A DNA stretch of 64,000 nt from Thiodiazotropha sp040507035 (GTDB taxonomy: Bacteria; Pseudomonadota; Gammaproteobacteria; Chromatiales; Chromatiaceae), in the NCBI GenBank assembly GCA_040507035.1, contig JBEVVR010000103.1, positions 38,003 to 102,002 of the forward strand, in the 5' to 3' direction. Position numbers and translations under genes: made by a program. Every line of letters starts with the position of its first letter. The first letter of the stretch is position 1. The notes under the pieces were generated by a model. The model was not told the DNA's origin. It did no database searches and saw nothing but the letters and a program-made list of their open reading frames with translations. This document shows, piece by piece, positions 62,649 to 64,000 of the stretch.

Positions 62649-63599
62649 TTATAGTTCAAGTTTATAAAAAAGGGGGGCGATTTTCCCTCGGCGCAGACGC
62701 TTGACGGTGCGCCGGTCGCTGAGCATGCCGGGCAGCCGGTCCGTTAGTTCGAAACAGAACTGCCTCGGCAGTCTGGTGTAGAGGGATCGCGGCGGCAGGT
62801 AGTTGCCCTTGATGCGCTTCAGAAAATTGCCCACTTCCCAGCTGTGGTACCAGATCTGCTTTAGCCCCAACTCCCTGTTGATGAAGTCGACAGTGGCCGC
62901 AAGCATGGCCTGGCTCCACTCCTTGAGCAGGGGCTCCACGAACTTCAGATAGCGGCGTGCCGATGCGGCCGTGGTTTCAAAGGCGTAACACCGCATGACA
63001 TGTTCCTCCGTATCGCAACGGCTGAGCCACCTCTGCAGCCAGGCCGCATCTCTCACCCAGTCGCTCTGGATCTCTTCGATCAACACCTCGTCCTGCTCAA
63101 GATCCACATCGAGACGGGCCCAGGCGAGGGTCTCCCGGTAGTAGTTACGGTCACCTCGTTGCAGCACAGGGTGCCCCCAATGGTTGAAGACCCCATCCCG
63201 TGTCGGGTGGATCAGTTGCTTGAGCAGCAGGTCGTGCTGATGATTGAAATTGAGTCGTAGCACCAGGTTGCCCCCGGGGCGCGATGTCTGGGCAAAGGGA
63301 TCGGATCTAATACTCTCCCAGACACCGGCAGTGAGCAGGTAGGTGGTGCCCGGTTCCTGCCAATAGCTGACCAATTGCTCATTGTCCAAACGGCCGTTGC
63401 CACAGTTGTGGAGCAGGGGGGTGATGGATGACTTGCTCAACAGCTTTGCAAAGTTGGATCGCTTCAGGCTCTGGATAGAGGGATGCCTGTTCAGTGCAAT
63501 CCGCAGCAGTTGCACCGCATAGTAGTCGCGGCAGTAGGGGTAGAGGGTTCTCTCCTTAGATAGATAGGCAAACAGCTCCTCTATTTCGTTCCGGTCCAT
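62649..63599 (-). CDS. Uncharacterised rtcB-operon protein with EIQSDW motif
   Basis: ATG 63599 has AGAGGAG eight bases upstream and gives 316 residues; the longer frame to 63695 lacks a ribosome site. No signal or membrane segment is seen. Middle region: NLVLRLNFNHQHDLL, YYRETLAWARL and EVLIEEIQSDW (EIQSDW at about 176-181). I recall the phrase A-W-x-R ... EEIQSDW from large polyvalent proteins of phages, where it marks an uncharacterised enzyme-like domain. Here it is a chromosomal single-domain form ahead of rtcB. A role in making, recognising or repairing RNA breaks is inference only. Confidence 0.7.
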   Translation of the reverse strand: MDRNEIEELFAYLSKERTLYPYCRDYYAVQLLRIALNRHPSIQSLKRSNFAKLLSKSSITPLLHNCGNGRLDNEQLVSYWQEPGTTYLLTAGVWESIRSDPFAQTSRPGGNLVLRLNFNHQHDLLLKQLIHPTRDGVFNHWGHPVLQRGDRNYYRETLAWARLDVDLEQDEVLIEEIQSDWVRDAAWLQRWLSRCDTEEHVMRCYAFETTAASARRYLKFVEPLLKEWSQAMLAATVDFINRELGLKQIWYHSWEVGNFLKRIKGNYLPPRSLYTRLPRQFCFELTDRLPGMLSDRRTVKRLRRGKIAPLFYKLEL

Positions 63600-63720
63600 G
63601 ATGGCTCTCCTCTGTTTTGTGGACGCAGATGGGTTGATGAAAAAGGGGTAAATGGTTTCCTGATTACCCACATTGCGCAGCCACTGATTCAGCAAACTGG
63701 CATATACGGTATTTTTTTAT

Positions 63721-64000
63721 CTCCCCCTCTCCCTGGCCCTCTCCCGCAAGGGGAGAGGGAATGTATTGATCAAGGGCTAGTGCGAAAAACGGCTTGATTC
63801 CACTACCTGGCTGGAATTGTTCGAGGCACTTGAATAACACTTCCCCTCTCCCCTTGCGGGAGAGGGCCAGGGAGAGGGGGGGGCAAACTCAGCGTGCACA
63901 ATGTGCACACCGTGTCCAAAACCCATAATTGGCAGTGAAATCAAGCCGTTTTCCGCCCTACCCATCGATCCATGCATTCCCTCTCCCCTTGCGGGAGAGG
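63721..64000. repeat. Composite palindromic repeat, continues past the window
   Basis: Three copies of a palindromic unit (CCCTCTCCCGCAAGGGGAGAGGG form) lie at 63737-63760, 63843-63866 and 63977-64000. Copies 1 and 2 with their GGCCAGGGAGAG extensions (63721-63761 and 63842-63880) are inverted. A larger imperfect inverted repeat has arms of about 66 nt, roughly 63737-63803 and 63935-64000, including the 22-nt arms 63782-63803 and 63935-63956 (20 of 22 pair). There is no gene in it. The motif is a known kind of dispersed intergenic repeat; the long-arm form looks MITE-like, which is inference. Confidence 0.75.

Noticed and set aside
61471..62667. 398-codon open frame on the plus strand across rtcB
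   Set aside because: It is the antisense shadow of rtcB; it has no ribosome site, and the rtcB frame is certain from catalytic motifs.
1..64000. CRISPR arrays, tRNA and rRNA genes
   Set aside because: No regularly spaced direct repeats, no cloverleaf-like segments and no rRNA-like blocks were seen by eye; a tRNA scan was not possible.

Overview
The window is a 64-kb stretch of a gammaproteobacterial chromosome. The best evidence is two conserved blocks in the usual gammaproteobacterial order: nadB divergent from rpoE-rseA-rseB-rseC-mucD, then lepA-lepB-DUF4845-rnc-era-recO-pdxJ. Codon use, the AmrS/AmrB pair, RlmD, a Pseudomonas-type methylthioinosine phosphorylase and the PA2778/PA2779 pair suggest a Chromatiales/Sedimenticola-like, probably sulfur-oxidising lineage. 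That placement is inference. I saw no rRNA, tRNA, CRISPR array, prophage or complete insertion sequence.

Layout. 1-6.5 kb: the 5' part of tmcA (minus strand, with an in-frame stop close to its apparent start), then hypF, amrS, amrB and a primase-like gene translationally coupled to amrB. 6.6-12.9 kb: nadB and the sigma-E envelope-stress operon, ending in a small glutaredoxin-like gene and a clear terminator. 12.9-19.7 kb: translation, secretion, RNA-processing and vitamin B6 housekeeping genes and a CBS-domain protein. 20-26.9 kb: cysM-rlmD, a CYTH protein, a peptide-type ABC importer without ATPases that has an L,D-transpeptidase embedded in it, and a FliL-like protein. 27-31.1 kb: nagZ, hpt, a hemerythrin, a peroxiredoxin and methylthioinosine phosphorylase. 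The last enzyme makes hypoxanthine, which Hpt can salvage.

31.2-60 kb is the accessory half. It holds a frameshifted Sel1/SH3 gene remnant, a lysine-rich membrane-anchored low-complexity protein, thiol peroxidase, a FAH-family enzyme, a TauE/SafE exporter and the PA2778/PA2779 pair. These are followed by an autotransporter with Hydin-like repeats, a 1032-residue caspase-like lipoprotein with Sel1 repeats and a very long coiled coil, a membrane Ser/Thr kinase and a phosphodiesterase-type enzyme. Further on are a 1078-residue FecR-TPR-outer-membrane-barrel fusion, a SleB-type hydrolase, an HD-GYP-like protein that has lost its GYP core and is coupled to a tiny secreted peptide, a PspA-like protein with a polytopic membrane partner, a RecF-like ATPase, an NlpC/P60 lipoprotein, a DUF4382 lipoprotein and an RDD protein. 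Most of these products are predicted to be envelope or surface located, and several carry signalling domains.

60-64 kb: an XRE-type regulator, a 48-residue basic protein, a long inverted repeat, and an RNA-ligase operon in which rtcB follows a gene of unknown function that carries an EIQSDW motif. The window ends inside a large composite palindromic repeat.

The strongest candidates for undescribed biology are the rtcB partner gene, the FecR-TPR-barrel fusion, the coiled-coil caspase lipoprotein and the core-deleted HD-GYP protein with its coupled secreted peptide. None can be called a proven system from sequence alone.
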